This document shows, one piece after another, positions 1 to 9,373 of a DNA stretch of 64,000 bases. A program made the translations under genes and the position numbers. This stretch comes from Pectinophora gossypiella (lineage: Eukaryota; Arthropoda; Insecta; Lepidoptera; Gelechiidae): NCBI RefSeq assembly GCF_024362695.1, contig NC_065417.1, positions 14,997,001-15,061,000 of the forward strand, given 5' to 3'. Under the pieces are notes generated by a model. That model saw only the letters and a list, made by a program, of their open reading frames with translations. It had not been told where the DNA came from and made no database searches. Positions within the stretch are counted from its first letter, which is position 1; every line of letters starts with the position of its first letter.

Positions 1-223
1 CGTCCCGTGTTCGAATCCCGGTGAGGAGGTATCATAAAAATCACTTTGTGAGATGATCCGTGCTTCGGAAGGCACGTTAAGCTGTTGGTCCTGGTTACTA
101 TTTACTGACGTAAGTGAGTAATCGTTACATAAGCCATGTCAGGGGCCTGCGGCTCAATAGTAACTGTGACGCCAGGGTTGATGAGGTTGATATTCACCTC
201 ACGACCTACACGATGAGAAGAGA
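1..223 (+). repeat. SINE family A, cut by window start
   Basis: The copy begins inside the tRNA-like box B (GTTCGAATCCCGG at 9-21) and runs through the central domain (CCGTGCTTCGGAAGGCACG) to the tail ending in CGATGAGAAGAGA. Compared with the full copies at 18706..19022 and 26772..27089 it lacks about 50 bp between the head and the central domain. Confidence 0.8.
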
Positions 224-230
224 CGTCACT

Positions 231-1050
231 TTCCGGAAGAATTTCAGAGAAACATACTTACCTATTTTCTTGTTTCATACTTTTTAGAGCGTGTTTTTTC
301 CGTGGTCAGATTTAAGTTTTTAAACTTATATTTTTATTTATTGATTGTTGTTTTTTAGGTCACGCAACCATGTACCTTGTTTTCTACATTTACTAACAAA
401 TACATGAACTCATGGCCTCATTTTCTATTCGGTAACACAGAGTCACAAATGACCCAAAAACAAATTTCAGACTGGATTTTTTTATCCCGAAATGAATATA
501 ATTAAGCTGAACTTTGCACAAGATCACTTACAAAAATGATAAATTATAATACCAGACAAAAAAAATGTAAAAATAAATGGCGAATAAATTTAATAAAAAC
601 ATTTTTTTAAGTTTCAAGAGAGACGTTAAAGATTTTTTGTACGCCACATGCATTTATGTCTTATTGACCCAACCGATAATCGAATCCGTGACTTTGAGGA
701 AATGTTTTGGTCGCCAAGCTAACTATGTATTAAACGACAGACGTCGTCTAAAAGATAGTAATTTAAAATAAATAAAATGTAATGTGGCTAGTACTGGTAA
801 TAAAATGTCTGCGAGTATTGCGCATGCGCAAACGGGCTCACGTAGATCGCTATCCCCACTCACGGAATATGGGGCACGAACATTTTGTATAGATAAGACA
901 GTTTGCAGTTTTATTAAGCTTTGAGGAATAATACATTATTTATATAATGTTATTAGTTCATTCATGTAAGTATAAATCTATAATACTTAGTGGTAAATAT
1001 TTTACATCATGGAGGTATAATATATTATACAAAATGTATATTTGACAAGA
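231..1050. other. No gene seen; fragment of foldback family T at its start
   Basis: Positions 231-262 match the arm of the foldback element at 31843..31986 (CGGAAGAATTTCAGAGAAA). The remainder is AT-rich and holds only a 64-codon chance frame (577-771) and a CpG-containing palindrome (819-832). Confidence 0.5.
819..832. promoter_or_regulatory. Perfect palindrome TTGCGCATGCGCAA (NRF-1/Ewg-like site)
   Basis: The 14-bp sequence is its own reverse complement and matches the GCGCATGCGC core bound by NRF-1 and its insect relative Erect wing. No transcript start or coding exon is visible nearby, so function is unproven. Confidence 0.2.
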
Positions 1051-1064
1051 ATTGAATAACCCAG

Positions 1065-1346
1065 GAGCTCGGTGGCGCAGCGGTAAACGCGCTCGGTCTG
1101 CGATTGTTGAAGTTAAGCAACTTTCGCAAAGGCCGGTCATAGGATGGGTGACCACAAAAAAAGTTTTCATCTCGAGCTCCTCCGTGCTTCGGAACGCACG
1201 TTAAGCCGTTGGTCCCGGCTGCATTAGTAGTCGTTAATAACCATCAATCCGCACTGGGCCTTGGGTTTAAGGTTCGATCTCCCTATCCATCCATAGGGAA
1301 GGCCCGTGCCTCAGCAGTGCGGACGTTAATGGGCTGATGATGATGA
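1065..1346 (+). mobile_element. SINE family C (5S rRNA-like promoter), full-length
   Basis: The head has a tRNA box-A-like motif (TGGCGCAGCGGT, 1073-1084), followed by a 5S rRNA-like internal control region (AGTTAAGCAA at 1111-1120, GGATGGGTGACC at 1142-1153). Then come the central domain shared with family A and a (TGA)n tail. It is flanked by a 12-bp target duplication TGAATAACCCAG (1053-1064 and 1347-1358), showing target-primed insertion. 5S-derived SINEs (SINE3 class) are known, including in Lepidoptera. Confidence 0.85.
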
Positions 1347-1351
1347 TGAAT

Positions 1352-1625
1352 AACCCAGTTGGCTCAACCATTAGACAGCGATACGGCTCACCACCTAGCA
1401 CGTTGGTCTAACTGAAAGCTCGGTGAGGTGTGGGTACTTAGTTCATCTTGCGATGCGATGGATGTAATTCTGACAACCCCAATTGGGATATAGTCGTGAT
1501 CTTCACCCCCTCGCATTATCCCATTTTTCACAAGGTCCGCTTATCTAACCTGAAGATTTGATAGGTCCGGTTTTTTACAAAAGCGACTGCCTGTCTGTAG
1601 ACGTGAACTTATGTTATATTTTGTT
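1352..1625 (+). mobile_element. Repeat family E carrying an internal family D fragment
   Basis: Family E sequence (GATACGGCTCACCACC... to ...CAATTGGGATATAGTCGTGA) runs to 1499. A reversed piece of the family D tail occupies 1500-1597, and family E resumes at 1598 after a repeat of the junction (TAGTCGTGA / TAGACGTGA). The same arrangement with the same breakpoints occurs at 26255..26476. Confidence 0.75.
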
Positions 1626-1998
1626 ATAATAGAATGTCATATCCTCACTATCCTACCCGCAACCATGCGTGGGCGTGTATTAGCTCACAGCATCCCCAGC
1701 TCCCATTGCTTGCTGATAGCATTGTCATGGGAACGTGAGCATTTCCGGTGAGCTTCCCTTATGTTCACTTCAGATGGACGTGACTTATAAAGTATGTACT
1801 ATGCGGATATTTTATCTACTTATTTACCCGACTGCAACGAAGCTAAAGGAGTGTTATGTGTATAAACATTACAGAATTTTACAAATTCCAATATGCTTTA
1901 AGAGTTTGCTTACCACGGCTATCTTTTAAACATCACTATTTGGAAGAATTTTGGCAAAATATTATTTTCTTGTTCCATACATGATTTGGTTTGGTTGG
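1626..1998. other. No gene; fragment of foldback family T near 1905-1968
   Basis: The 1905-1968 stretch (TTACCACGGCTATCTTTTAAA, then GGAAGAATTTT) matches one arm of the element at 31843..31986. The 64-codon frame at 1735-1929 looks like chance. Confidence 0.45.
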
Positions 1999-2346
1999 GA
2001 AGCCGTGGTAGCCTAGTTGGTGGAACGGTTGCTTCTCACTTTGAAGTCGCAGGTTTGAATCTAGCACTTGCCTAAACCAAAGATTGCCGAATTTGATTTC
2101 GAATTCCTGTTTGAATCATAAATGATTATCACGTGCTCTGCGATGAAGAAACATCGTGAGGAAACCCACAGTCCCGAGAAATGCATTTTCGGAGGTATAT
2201 GACCCAACGTGTATTGGGCTGGTTTTCCCTTCGCGGGTTGGAAGGTCAGACAGGCAGTTGCCTCTGTAAAAAACCGGACCTATCAATTTTCAGGTTAGGT
2301 AAGCGGACCCTGCGAAAACCGGGATAATGCTAGGGAGATGATGATG
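1999..2346 (+). mobile_element. SINE family D, full-length, tRNA-like head
   Basis: The head resembles a tRNA, with box A (TAGCCTAGTTGGTGGAACG) and box B (GGTTTGAATC). The body holds ATCACGTGCTCTGCGATGAA and GGAAGGTCAGACAGGCAG, and the tail ends in GGGAGATGATGATG. Other copies: 49683..50026, 52687..52862, 63570..63768, 46309..46493, and the copy split by the BEL element. Confidence 0.8.
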
Positions 2347-2451
2347 CATGTTTGGAGAGCAATTTTTCCGTAGTATTAGTATTTTTTATCCATATGTAAT
2401 TGATTTATCGCATGTGCAATGAATAGATATTTAAATAATTTTGTATATATT

Positions 2452-2600
2452 GAACGATAACTCCCCACCTCTACACCGACTTCACCTCTGTGGGTCTTAC
2501 TTTAGTCTTAAATGGAAGTAAACCGCTAAGGAATAAAAAAGAGAGCGCAGATAGTCTGTCTTGTTCGTACTTAGGCGTTAAGCAGCACACGGTAAGAATG
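2452..2600 (+). repeat. Dispersed repeat family M
   Basis: Shares CCGACTTCACC, CTGTGGGTCTTACTTTAG and a GTCTGTCT...CGTACTTAG segment with copies at 3397..3640, 25371..25489, 36432..36775 and 46108..46215. No coding capacity; class unknown. Confidence 0.55.
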
Positions 2601-2689
2601 AGATATTTGTATGGAAAGCCGCGGTAACAGAAGTCCACACAACAGTACCAAATAAAATGTAGCACGCCCATAATCGACAGTAATCAAAT

Positions 2690-3302
2690 AACGCACTTAG
2701 GTACATAGACAAGAAACAAAAGCGTTCTTTATTACCAACGTACTTCGCATTGACATATCTATTTTTCTTGAGTTAAGGCCTATTTTTCTAAATCGAAGAT
2801 AGCGGTGACTACCATTATACTTAGATCTATCGTTTAAGGACATATTAAGCACAAAAATAGTAGTTTTAAGGGGTCTGCTTTAAGTGGTTGTATGTCGTTT
2901 TTGACGGCCGAAAGTATAGTTTCAAATAGTCCGCTATTAAATTGATTTGATAAGCGATAGAGGTTAATGGATTGTGACTTATCCGCTTTGGCGTTTGTGT
3001 GAACAGTTTTTTTTTATTGTGAGAAGGTGTTCTATATTGTACCCGCTGTTACTACTTCTATTATTTGAAATATATTAGTACCTGAAGCCGCTAAAAATTA
3101 AAAAAAAATAAGCGCCATGAATGTATTTACGTGCTTCTTTTTATGCATGTGTTAAATGACTCAATTATCGTACTGTGCAGAGTCAATCAGATCAATCTGA
3201 GTAACTCTATGTATTTTTAAGGTCATATTTATAAAGACGCGGCCTCTCACGCGGGACGCTGAGCGATTTCATAAAATAAAGGATAATAACTACGTATAGA
3301 AC
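2690..3302. other. No gene or recognised repeat
   Basis: AT-rich single-copy-looking sequence. No open frame of note, no splice-flanked coding stretch. Confidence 0.5.
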
Positions 3303-3394
3303 GGCAAGAGAAGTGTGTCAGGATCGAAGCAAATGGAATTCTACAGTCTTTGCTTACCCCGGTGGGAAATAGGTGTGAGTTTATGTATGTATGT
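3303..3394 (+). repeat. 3' scrap of LINE family I
   Basis: Matches in reverse the LINE end at 57713..58000 (ATCGAAGCAAATGGAATTC, CCCCGGTGGGAAATAGG, tail of ATGT units). Only about 90 bp remain, at and just after the C-terminus of the encoded protein. Confidence 0.65.
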
Positions 3395-3396
3395 AT

Positions 3397-3470
3397 AGAA
3401 CGGTAACTCTCCGCCCCGCACCAATTCATATCGCGCGCCGACCTCACCCCCTCTGGGTCTTACTTTAGTT
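3397..3470 (+). repeat. Family M, interrupted by the TTAA-flanked element
   Basis: ACGGTAACTCTCCGCCCCGC to CTTACTTTAGTT is family M. M-like sequence (TGGCCGTAAGCCGC..., CTCGCTCGCACTTAG) resumes at about 3544, inside the span of the next entry, so the interruption is complex. Confidence 0.6.
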
Positions 3471-3474
3471 TTAA

Positions 3475-4007
3475 CCTCTTAAGGACGAGATTTCCACAAT
3501 AGTTCGACTCTACGACTCTTAAGACTCTCGGTCTTACGACTTGAAATGGCCGTAAGCCGCAAAGGAGTGAGGGGAAGCGCGCACACTTTCTGTCTCGCTC
3601 GCACTTAGCACTGAATGTCCGAAGTGTGGCGACGACTGTATCGAGCGGTAAATTCAAACATATATCATTGCATAGAAGCGTTCAGAGAGAAGCGTCAAAA
3701 CGCACGTTTGATTAAAAACGCATCGCTCGAATTGCGTTTCCATAGATGCAAACTTAGCGCCTGTCAAGGATATTTGAGTTCACAAATGTCATACCACTGG
3801 GTTTGTAGGCGAATAACTCATAAAGTGAAATCACGAAGTCATTAGACTTAGACTGAGCAATCAAACAGATGTTGCTTTGTGATTTCATCGGAACCCTTAT
3901 TTGGGTGAACGATAATGAAACGAAATTAACCTCCAAGACCGAATGTTCTTTATAAATCCAAACCCCATTGTTTAACTATGGTGTCTGGAAATCTCGGTCT
4001 TAAGAGG
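3475..4007. mobile_element. Putative piggyBac-like MITE with TTAA target sites
   Basis: TTAA at 3471-3474 and 4008-4011 flank inverted ends: CCTCTTAAGGACGAGATTTC at the left against CCTCTTAAGACCGAGATTTC reversed from the right (22-bp arms, 20 matches). TTAA duplication is the piggyBac hallmark. The right end recurs at 36264..36356. No transposase is encoded. A shorter element ending near 3541 is possible because family M resumes there. Confidence 0.45.
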
Positions 4008-4011
4008 TTAA

Positions 4012-4194
4012 AGATAAGTGAAAATTGTCCCTAAGAGGATGAAAAGGGTAAGTAAAGAAAAACGTAGTCCGCGCGATAAATGAAATCCACACAGACATAG
4101 TCGAGGGCGGAATCCTAGTAAACCTATAAATAATGTCTCCACATGAACACGAAGAAACGTTTAATAATTTACTCCTCGCTGCGGTAAATTGCCA
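4012..4194. other. No gene seen
   Basis: Short spacer between the TTAA element and a family F fragment. Confidence 0.4.
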
Positions 4195-4448
4195 TTATCT
4201 TCGCCTTATATGCCCCCTATTACATGGGACTTAAATATAGGTGGCGAGGAGTGGAAGTATAATAGGTATATACTAAATACCCCCTACCGACCCCTTCGGG
4301 GATACAGGCATGTTTCTATGTTGTGCTGTTGTCGCTTTATAGTCTTCTTCTATCGTGTGGGTGGTGAGGTGGTGCCAACCTCATCAACTCTGGTGTCAGG
4401 GTTACTATTAAGCCGCCAAGGACCCCTGACATGACTCATGTAACGACT
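4195..4448. repeat. Family F 3' part (+) abutting reversed family A tail (-)
   Basis: 4195-4332 carries GGGACTTAAATATAGGTGGC and the CCCCTTCGGGGATACAGGC end typical of family F. 4343-4448 is the reversed family A tail (CTTCTTCTATCGTGTGGG, TGGTGTCAGGG, ACATGACTCATGTAACGACT). Confidence 0.65.
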
Positions 4449-5121
4449 GTCGCTTTATATTGAGATCATATTTAAAAATCACATTCTCATGTGTATTTAC
4501 GTAACAAATCCTCGCAATAGAGACGTGAGTTTAATTCATTGATAAATTTTATAGTCTCAGTTATTATCCGGAATGAAATTAATTGAATAAAATTGAAGTA
4601 TTTTTAAAGAGAATATGATTTTTTATTTATTTGTACAAAATAGAACACAGAAAGAAATATACAAAGAAAAACGGTTTTTACTTTAAGGCGACGATATGCA
4701 TCTTAATATCGTCTCTCGGTATAGCGCTATACATTCACAATAATTCGCAATGCGCCAGATAAGACAAGGAGTGCATCGCAAACCGATGCGACGACGAAAT
4801 CACACGCCCACGCCACTGAATGTATACTTACTGAGCTTTATTTTGTGCCTTGATAAATATTTTCCAGAGCTTCTATTCCTACCTCCTACGGATGATTGAG
4901 GGGAGGCCTGTGCCCAGCAGTGAGACGTGTATAGGCTGTTTATGTTTATGCTTCTATTCGGCAACCATCGTATTACTGACCTCAAACAAATGCTAATCTC
5001 TCATCTCGTGTTTTAGAATAGTTACGCTAATTTCCAACTAGTTAATTCGGTCACTCTTTATTATATCTCAAAACAAGAAATATCAATAGAATTTGTATGA
5101 CAAATCTTGATTGAACATAAC
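4449..5121. other. No gene; repeat family B fragment at 4874-4952
   Basis: 4874-4952 (GATTGAGGGGAGGCCTGTGC, CCAGCAGTGAGACGTGTATA) matches in reverse the fragment at 23140..23275. The rest is AT-rich with no credible frame. Confidence 0.5.
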
Positions 5122-5206
5122 ATACATTAATTCACGCTTACTTCCCATCGGGGTAAGCAGAAACTATAGAATTCATTTGCTTCGATCCCATACGCTTGAC
5201 TTCACT
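5122..5206 (-). repeat. 3' scrap of LINE family I
   Basis: CGGGGTAAGCAGAAACTATAG and TTTGCTTCGATCC match the LINE end at 57713..58000, same orientation. Confidence 0.6.
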
Positions 5207-5209
5207 TTT

Positions 5210-5770
5210 TTCTTGATTGAAATTCAAATTAAATAAATAATTAAAATAGAAAAACTAAAATGTTCTTTGTCGGTTTTAGATCTGTGTTTATTTAGTAAAT
5301 AGAATTTGGGATTACGATTTCACTATACATTTTATACCTACACGCTACACCCGACTCGTAGAGCCCGATGAAACGCATTATGTAAGTAAGTAATAATATT
5401 TTTAGTATAGTCACACAACATAATTATTGTCAATGTTCTCAATAAAAATCAAACCTATAATATGAACTTAAAAACCAAATAAAACATGCACATAACACCA
5501 CCCACACTTCCGCCAAACTAAAATCAAATAAAGCATTTGTACCAATTAAACGATTGCTTAAGTAAGATCGACCTTGCTTGACTACAGATTAATTATTTCT
5601 ATTGTACAAAAAAGAACGTGCTTAAAAAGTTACATTTGCCGTTAGGTAAAATTGTATGTTATGGAAAATACATCCGTAAAGCATAGAGTTGAGGTTTTGG
5701 ACAGCAGCAAAATTAAACTTGTAATGGTTGAAGCTAATAATATAACATGTGTTGGACGCGCTTGTCAGTT
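5210..5770. other. No gene or recognised repeat
   Basis: AT-rich. The 61-codon frame from 5652 runs into the foldback element at 5771 and is not credible as a gene. Confidence 0.45.
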
Positions 5771-5918
5771 GTACAGTCATGAGCAATATAATGTACCCAC
5801 TTTAGGACTCTGTCGCACTAACATATTTGACATTTAGTGAGACTTACAGTTCAATTTGTCAAAAAAGTTAATGTGACATGGTACCAAAGTGTATACATAT
5901 TAATGCTCGTGACTGTAC
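5771..5918. mobile_element. MITE-like element with about 38-bp inverted ends
   Basis: The left end (GTACAGTCATGAGCAATATA...) and the right end reversed (GTACAGTCACGAGCATTAAT...) are imperfect inverted repeats around a 70-bp centre. No coding capacity. Possible GTT duplication flanks it. Confidence 0.6.
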
Positions 5919-5978
5919 GTTAATTTTAAGGTGTTACGTTTACGTTCCATTGTAGTCGTAGTTTATATTATTGAATAT

Positions 5979-6272
5979 ACAGGGTGTTAGTTAGAAGAGG
6001 ACGAATATAATAATTTTAAGCGAACTCCACTCCCACAGACAAACCGAGGAATTTGTTTTGTAGGGTTTTTATTGTATACATATTTGTTTTTTTTACCCCT
6101 ATGAAAAATATACAGTTTACTTACTTACAGCTCTTGATTCTGAGTTAATATCAAGTGGAATTTTTCGTCGTCAGTCATCTTTTACGATGGAAAATTTCAC
6201 GTGATATTAACTCAGAATTACGAGCTGAATCGTCTCCTCTCAGTATTCGTTAGGATGTCCCTTACACCCTGT
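5979..6272. mobile_element. Palindromic foldback element, family L
   Basis: Begins ACAGGGTGTTAG and ends TTACACCCTGT. Inside, TTCTGAGTTAATATCAAGTG is mirrored by GTGATATTAACTCAGAATTA, so the single strand can fold almost end to end. Copies: 9374..9510, 44225..44366, 44397..44614; half copies 6300..6388 and 39066..39110. Confidence 0.7.
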
Positions 6273-6299
6273 ACAAGTACGTACAGATAGCCATACGGG

Positions 6300-6388
6300 T
6301 AAGTGTAGGTGTTAGGGACACTGTAACGTAAACTTTGGGGGATGATTTAGACCATGATTCTAAGTTGATATCAAGTGGAAAAAATATT
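6300..6388 (+). repeat. Half copy of foldback family L
   Basis: Contains GGTGTTAGGGACACTGTAAC and CCATGATTCTAAGTTGATATC, then stops at the centre of the palindrome (GTGGAAAAAA). Confidence 0.6.
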
Positions 6389-6451
6389 ACATACTTACTT
6401 TTATTTTCACTAACATCATCATCATATATTTTCGCTAGGTGTAATTGTTGT

Positions 6452-6502
6452 AATTACCTCTGACTACCCCAATTGGGATATAGTCGTGAGCTTATGTCAT
6501 TT
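6452..6502 (+). repeat. Family E 3' fragment
   Basis: Contains CTGACTACCCCAATTGGGAT and ATAGTCGTGAGCTTATGTCA. There is no family D insertion at this E site. Confidence 0.6.
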
Positions 6503-6805
6503 GCGATAATATACTCTATTTAAATACACAATAGCTTTGTCATTCTCAGAAAAGATTATAATTTCGTTTTATTTTTTCTGTGCATAATAAAGTTACGACA
6601 CAACTTTGTGTTTCGTTAATTCTTTGATTCGATAACACATTGCTCGTCTCGAAACTTGGACGCAAACGAAACAAACCAAAGCCTCTTCATGAAGAGCACT
6701 TAAATAGAGCTTAACATCTTCAAGTTAAGACTTTGACGTGACGTGGGCGTGTGTCATCGACGGTACAACCGAATAGACACCTAATAGTGCCGATTCTGGC
6801 AAACC
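6503..6805. other. No gene seen
   Basis: AT-rich; no open frame or recognised repeat. Confidence 0.4.
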
Positions 6806-7045
6806 CCAAATTAATTTAAATTTAGTTTAGAATTCGAACTTGGAACTCTAAACAACTGAATTCGACTTTATGAGTTTGAATTGACGTTTGGATCATAAAT
6901 AATTAATATCACGTTTCTAGGATTTGTGCCCGGTTAATGGCAATAGGCTCTAAGTTACATCGGATTTAAACATAGCGGCGAGATCTGGGTGTATATAATA
7001 TTCACCTCTGTCTATCTTTTCAGGGATACAACCGTGATATGTTGT
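6806..7045 (+). repeat. SINE-like family F, head lost
   Basis: Shares GACGTTTGGATCATAAAT, TTTGTGCCCGGTTAATGGCA, GGATTTAAACATAGCGGCGA and the GGGATACAACCGTGAT end with the fuller copy at 22275..22565. Confidence 0.65.
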
Positions 7046-7586
7046 AATGTCAGTTTCAAAACTAGCCCTGTCTTTTTCTTGCCCTTCTGAGAAGAACGTC
7101 ATTATTTTAGAGCAGAGCAAGCCAAATTAAAGTAACACGATTAGTCGATCGTTGTCAGGCGGCATATAAAGTCAGATCTACTAGTCAGATGTGTTGACAG
7201 AACCCGTTCGTCTGTTATTAGGAGTCTAGAGGCTGTATCGTCGATGGCCCAGGTTAAGTGTGGGCACCTTATAGAACGAAATAATTACTTTCCAATGCAC
7301 AAAGACGGTTAAAGATGTTCAAGGCTCTGCCCTGATTAAGTTTAATAAGGTCTAAGCACGTGGGATGTGTTCTTGAGTTATTTTTCCATTGTTTTTGCGC
7401 TGAATTGAACTGTTACGAAAGTTTTTGCCATTGTTTAAGTCCTTTATTGGTGTAATGAGTTGGTGTTTCGATAAAATGATCATTAGAAGGATAGGTATTG
7501 TTTAAGTTGTATGACTGGACTTTGCTTGACTGTCGTCAGACGTAACAAAGGCTAAACGCCATTTGCTACAAACACTTAAAAGTAGC
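7046..7586. other. No gene seen
   Basis: Mixed-composition sequence with no credible frame or repeat recognised in the window. Confidence 0.4.
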
Positions 7587-7830
7587 ATGAAGAATGCTAC
7601 ATCAATAAGAGCGTGGTTCTCAAATTAGTGATGATAATGATTCTATGCTAGTAGCTCGGGGCCCACAGGTTAACATGCCTTCCGAAGTACGGGATTATCT
7701 GACTCTTTTGGTCAGTCAGGATATTGCTGGCTGTATACTGGCGTAACAAAAACAAAAAAATATATATTGGTCACGTTGGTCTAACAGGTTGCTCGGTAAG
7801 GCGTGGGTATTTTGTTCATCTTGCGATTCA
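7587..7830. repeat. Cluster of fragments: K tail, A-like, E
   Basis: 7587-7637 is the family K/LINE tail (GAATGCTACATCAATAAGAG, ATTAGTGATGAT). 7668-7728 is a reversed family A-like piece (ACATGCCTTCCGAAGTACGG). 7772-7830 is family E (TCACGTTGGTCTAACAGGTT, GGTAAGGCGTGGGTA). Confidence 0.55.
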
Positions 7831-8004
7831 AATTCAGAAATATCTTTAGTCTGTGGGTAACATAGTTATACTTGAATCGTCATTTTATACATAACGAACG
7901 TTACATCCGCCTAAAACTACTGCAGCTTCTTACAACCAGTATAGCCGGGGAAAAGAAACCGCAAGAAAATCTTTAGCACAGGGAACTAGACGTTCTTTAA
8001 AATG
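7831..8004 (-). mobile_element. LINE family H, 3' UTR fragment
   Basis: Reverse of the end at 28420..28888: starts GATTCAAATTCAGAAATATC (the TTTGAATTTGAA tail), then AACGAACGTTACATCCGCC, ATAGCCGGGGAAAAGAAACC and GACGTTCTTTAAAAT. Non-coding portion only. Confidence 0.7.
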
Positions 8005-8050
8005 GATTTACTTCTGCCTACCACAATTGGGATATAGACATTAGCTTATC

Positions 8051-8184
8051 TTAATTAAAACACATAATAACGGGTTCTTACCGCGTTTAAAATAGGGATA
8101 TGAGACTCCCACCCGGGGTATGAGAAACCGTTATTATGTGTTTTAATTATGATAATAACCGCGTAAACTTAAAACAATGTATTA
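8051..8184. mobile_element. Inverted-repeat unit with right-hand extension
   Basis: A left arm (TTAATTAAAACACATAATAACG, 8051-8072) is mirrored at 8125-8150, followed by TGATAATAACCGCG and a segment ending ACAATGTAT. The same arm plus extension occurs at 62107..62277, and the arm alone at 24702..24731. It could be a terminal-inverted-repeat element or an inverted LINE 3' end. Confidence 0.5.
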
Positions 8185-8524
8185 GCTTATTTGGTATTAA
8201 AATCTACACCGAAACAATACGTAATCTACCAACTTAACAAATAAACTGTAAAGCAAACAGTGCAAATTCTAGCGCTGGAAACAATGAAATGAAATCGTGA
8301 TCTATGAATGAGTGAGTCATACGCAGTAAATACGCGATCGCAAGACATCACGATCTTCTCACAGCTAGATCTCGTCAATGCTGTGAACCGGATTGGAATC
8401 TAAAGGCACAGACAGAGAAATAAACGGTAGCCCTTTACCAAGCATTCTAGCAAACATTCTAGCAAGCATTCTAGCGAGCGGACAGTGAAGTTTCAAGCTT
8501 TTTGCAGAGAGTCGTTAAGTCAAT
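8185..8524. other. No gene; short 12-bp tandem repeat at 8440-8475
   Basis: Three 12-bp units of the form AAGCATTCTAGC lie in a row (8440-8475). The surrounding GC-richer stretch 8330-8510 carries no convincing frame. Confidence 0.5.
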
Positions 8525-8609
8525 CATCATTATCATCATCAGCCCATTAACGTCCCCACTGCTGAGGCACGGGCCTTCCCTATGGATGGATAGTCAAGTA
8601 AAGTAGATA
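8525..8609 (-). mobile_element. SINE family C, 5'-truncated, with target duplication
   Basis: Only the 3' end remains (reverse of the TGATGATGA tail, AGCCCATTAACGTCCCCAC, GGCACGGGCCTTCCC). It is flanked by an 11-bp duplication GTTAAGTCAAT (8514-8524 and 8610-8620), as expected when reverse transcription stops early. Confidence 0.8.
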
Positions 8610-8624
8610 GTTAAGTCAATACAA

Positions 8625-8755
8625 TACGAAAACTCTTTATTACACTTAAACATTAAAAAATAAACAACTAAAATCAGTTAGGTAGTACGTAAGGTAAGGT
8701 AGGCGGCCTTACTGCTAAGATAGCAATCTCTTTTAAGGAACCTTTAGGTGTAGGA
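8625..8755 (-). mobile_element. Non-LTR retrotransposon 3' end
   Basis: CTCTTTATTACACTTAAAC is a reversed polyadenylation-signal end, followed by AAGGTAGGCGGCCTTACTGC and TAGCAATCTCTTTTAAGG, a sequence type I know from lepidopteran LINE 3' UTRs. Assignment is from memory, not a search. Confidence 0.4.
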
Positions 8756-8924
8756 AATGAATTTAATAAAAGCGTAACGGGATATCGGTGCAAAATAAAA
8801 GTTAAAAAATGTAAGTGTACCTACATAAACTATATTGAAAAAAAAAAATACATTGAAGACAAAATAGATAATGATTATAATAATAGAGATATTTTTTTAT
8901 TGAAATATTTTTTTAAGTCTGTCA

Positions 8925-9145
8925 TAGATAGATAGTAAAAATACTTTCATGTTCTGAAAGATTAATTGGGCCCGATGTGTCAGACCCGACCGAGATGCAT
9001 CATGTTGTTGAGGTAATCGGGATTCATGAGACTTAATCACCTCTGCTGCCTTTGAGACCGCCTGTTGTGCTTTTCTGTATATGCTGTCCTTATCTCTGTA
9101 TTTTGTGTCCATTGTGCTCAATAAAGTATTTTATCTATCTATCTC
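8925..9145 (+). mobile_element. Retroposon 3' end with (TATC)n tail
   Basis: The stretch ends GTGCTCAATAAAGTATTTTA followed by TCTATCTATCT, a polyadenylation-like signal and simple-repeat tail typical of insect non-LTR elements. The antisense 74-codon frame (8897-9121) is not credible. Confidence 0.4.
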
Positions 9146-9369
9146 TGCCTACCCCTTCGGGGATACAAGCGTGATGCTATGTTATGTAACATACATATAC
9201 ATACATTAACTCACGCAAGGAATCCTTATTAGGGTGAGCAGAGCCACAATTAATCAAAGACAACTTGCAGCCACCATTGAAGTCCTAAGATGGATATGGC
9301 AAGGAGCCTATCTCCCATAACATAAGTCCATCATGTTAGAAAGGACACAATCCCTCTTCAGATTCGAGA
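9146..9369. repeat. Family F end fragment and family Q repeat
   Basis: 9146-9185 is the family F terminus (CCTACCCCTTCGGGGATACA). 9190-9369 is family Q (TTAGGGTGAGCAGAGCCAC, AACTTGCAGCCACCATTGA, AGACAAAATCCCTCT-like end), repeated at 17336..17522 and in part at 18606, 32126 and 61046. Confidence 0.55.
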
Positions 9370-9373
9370 ATAT

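Noticed and set aside
1093..1153. 5S rRNA gene
   Set aside because: Only the internal control region is 5S-like; the outer helix sequences are missing and the unit is a dispersed retroposon.
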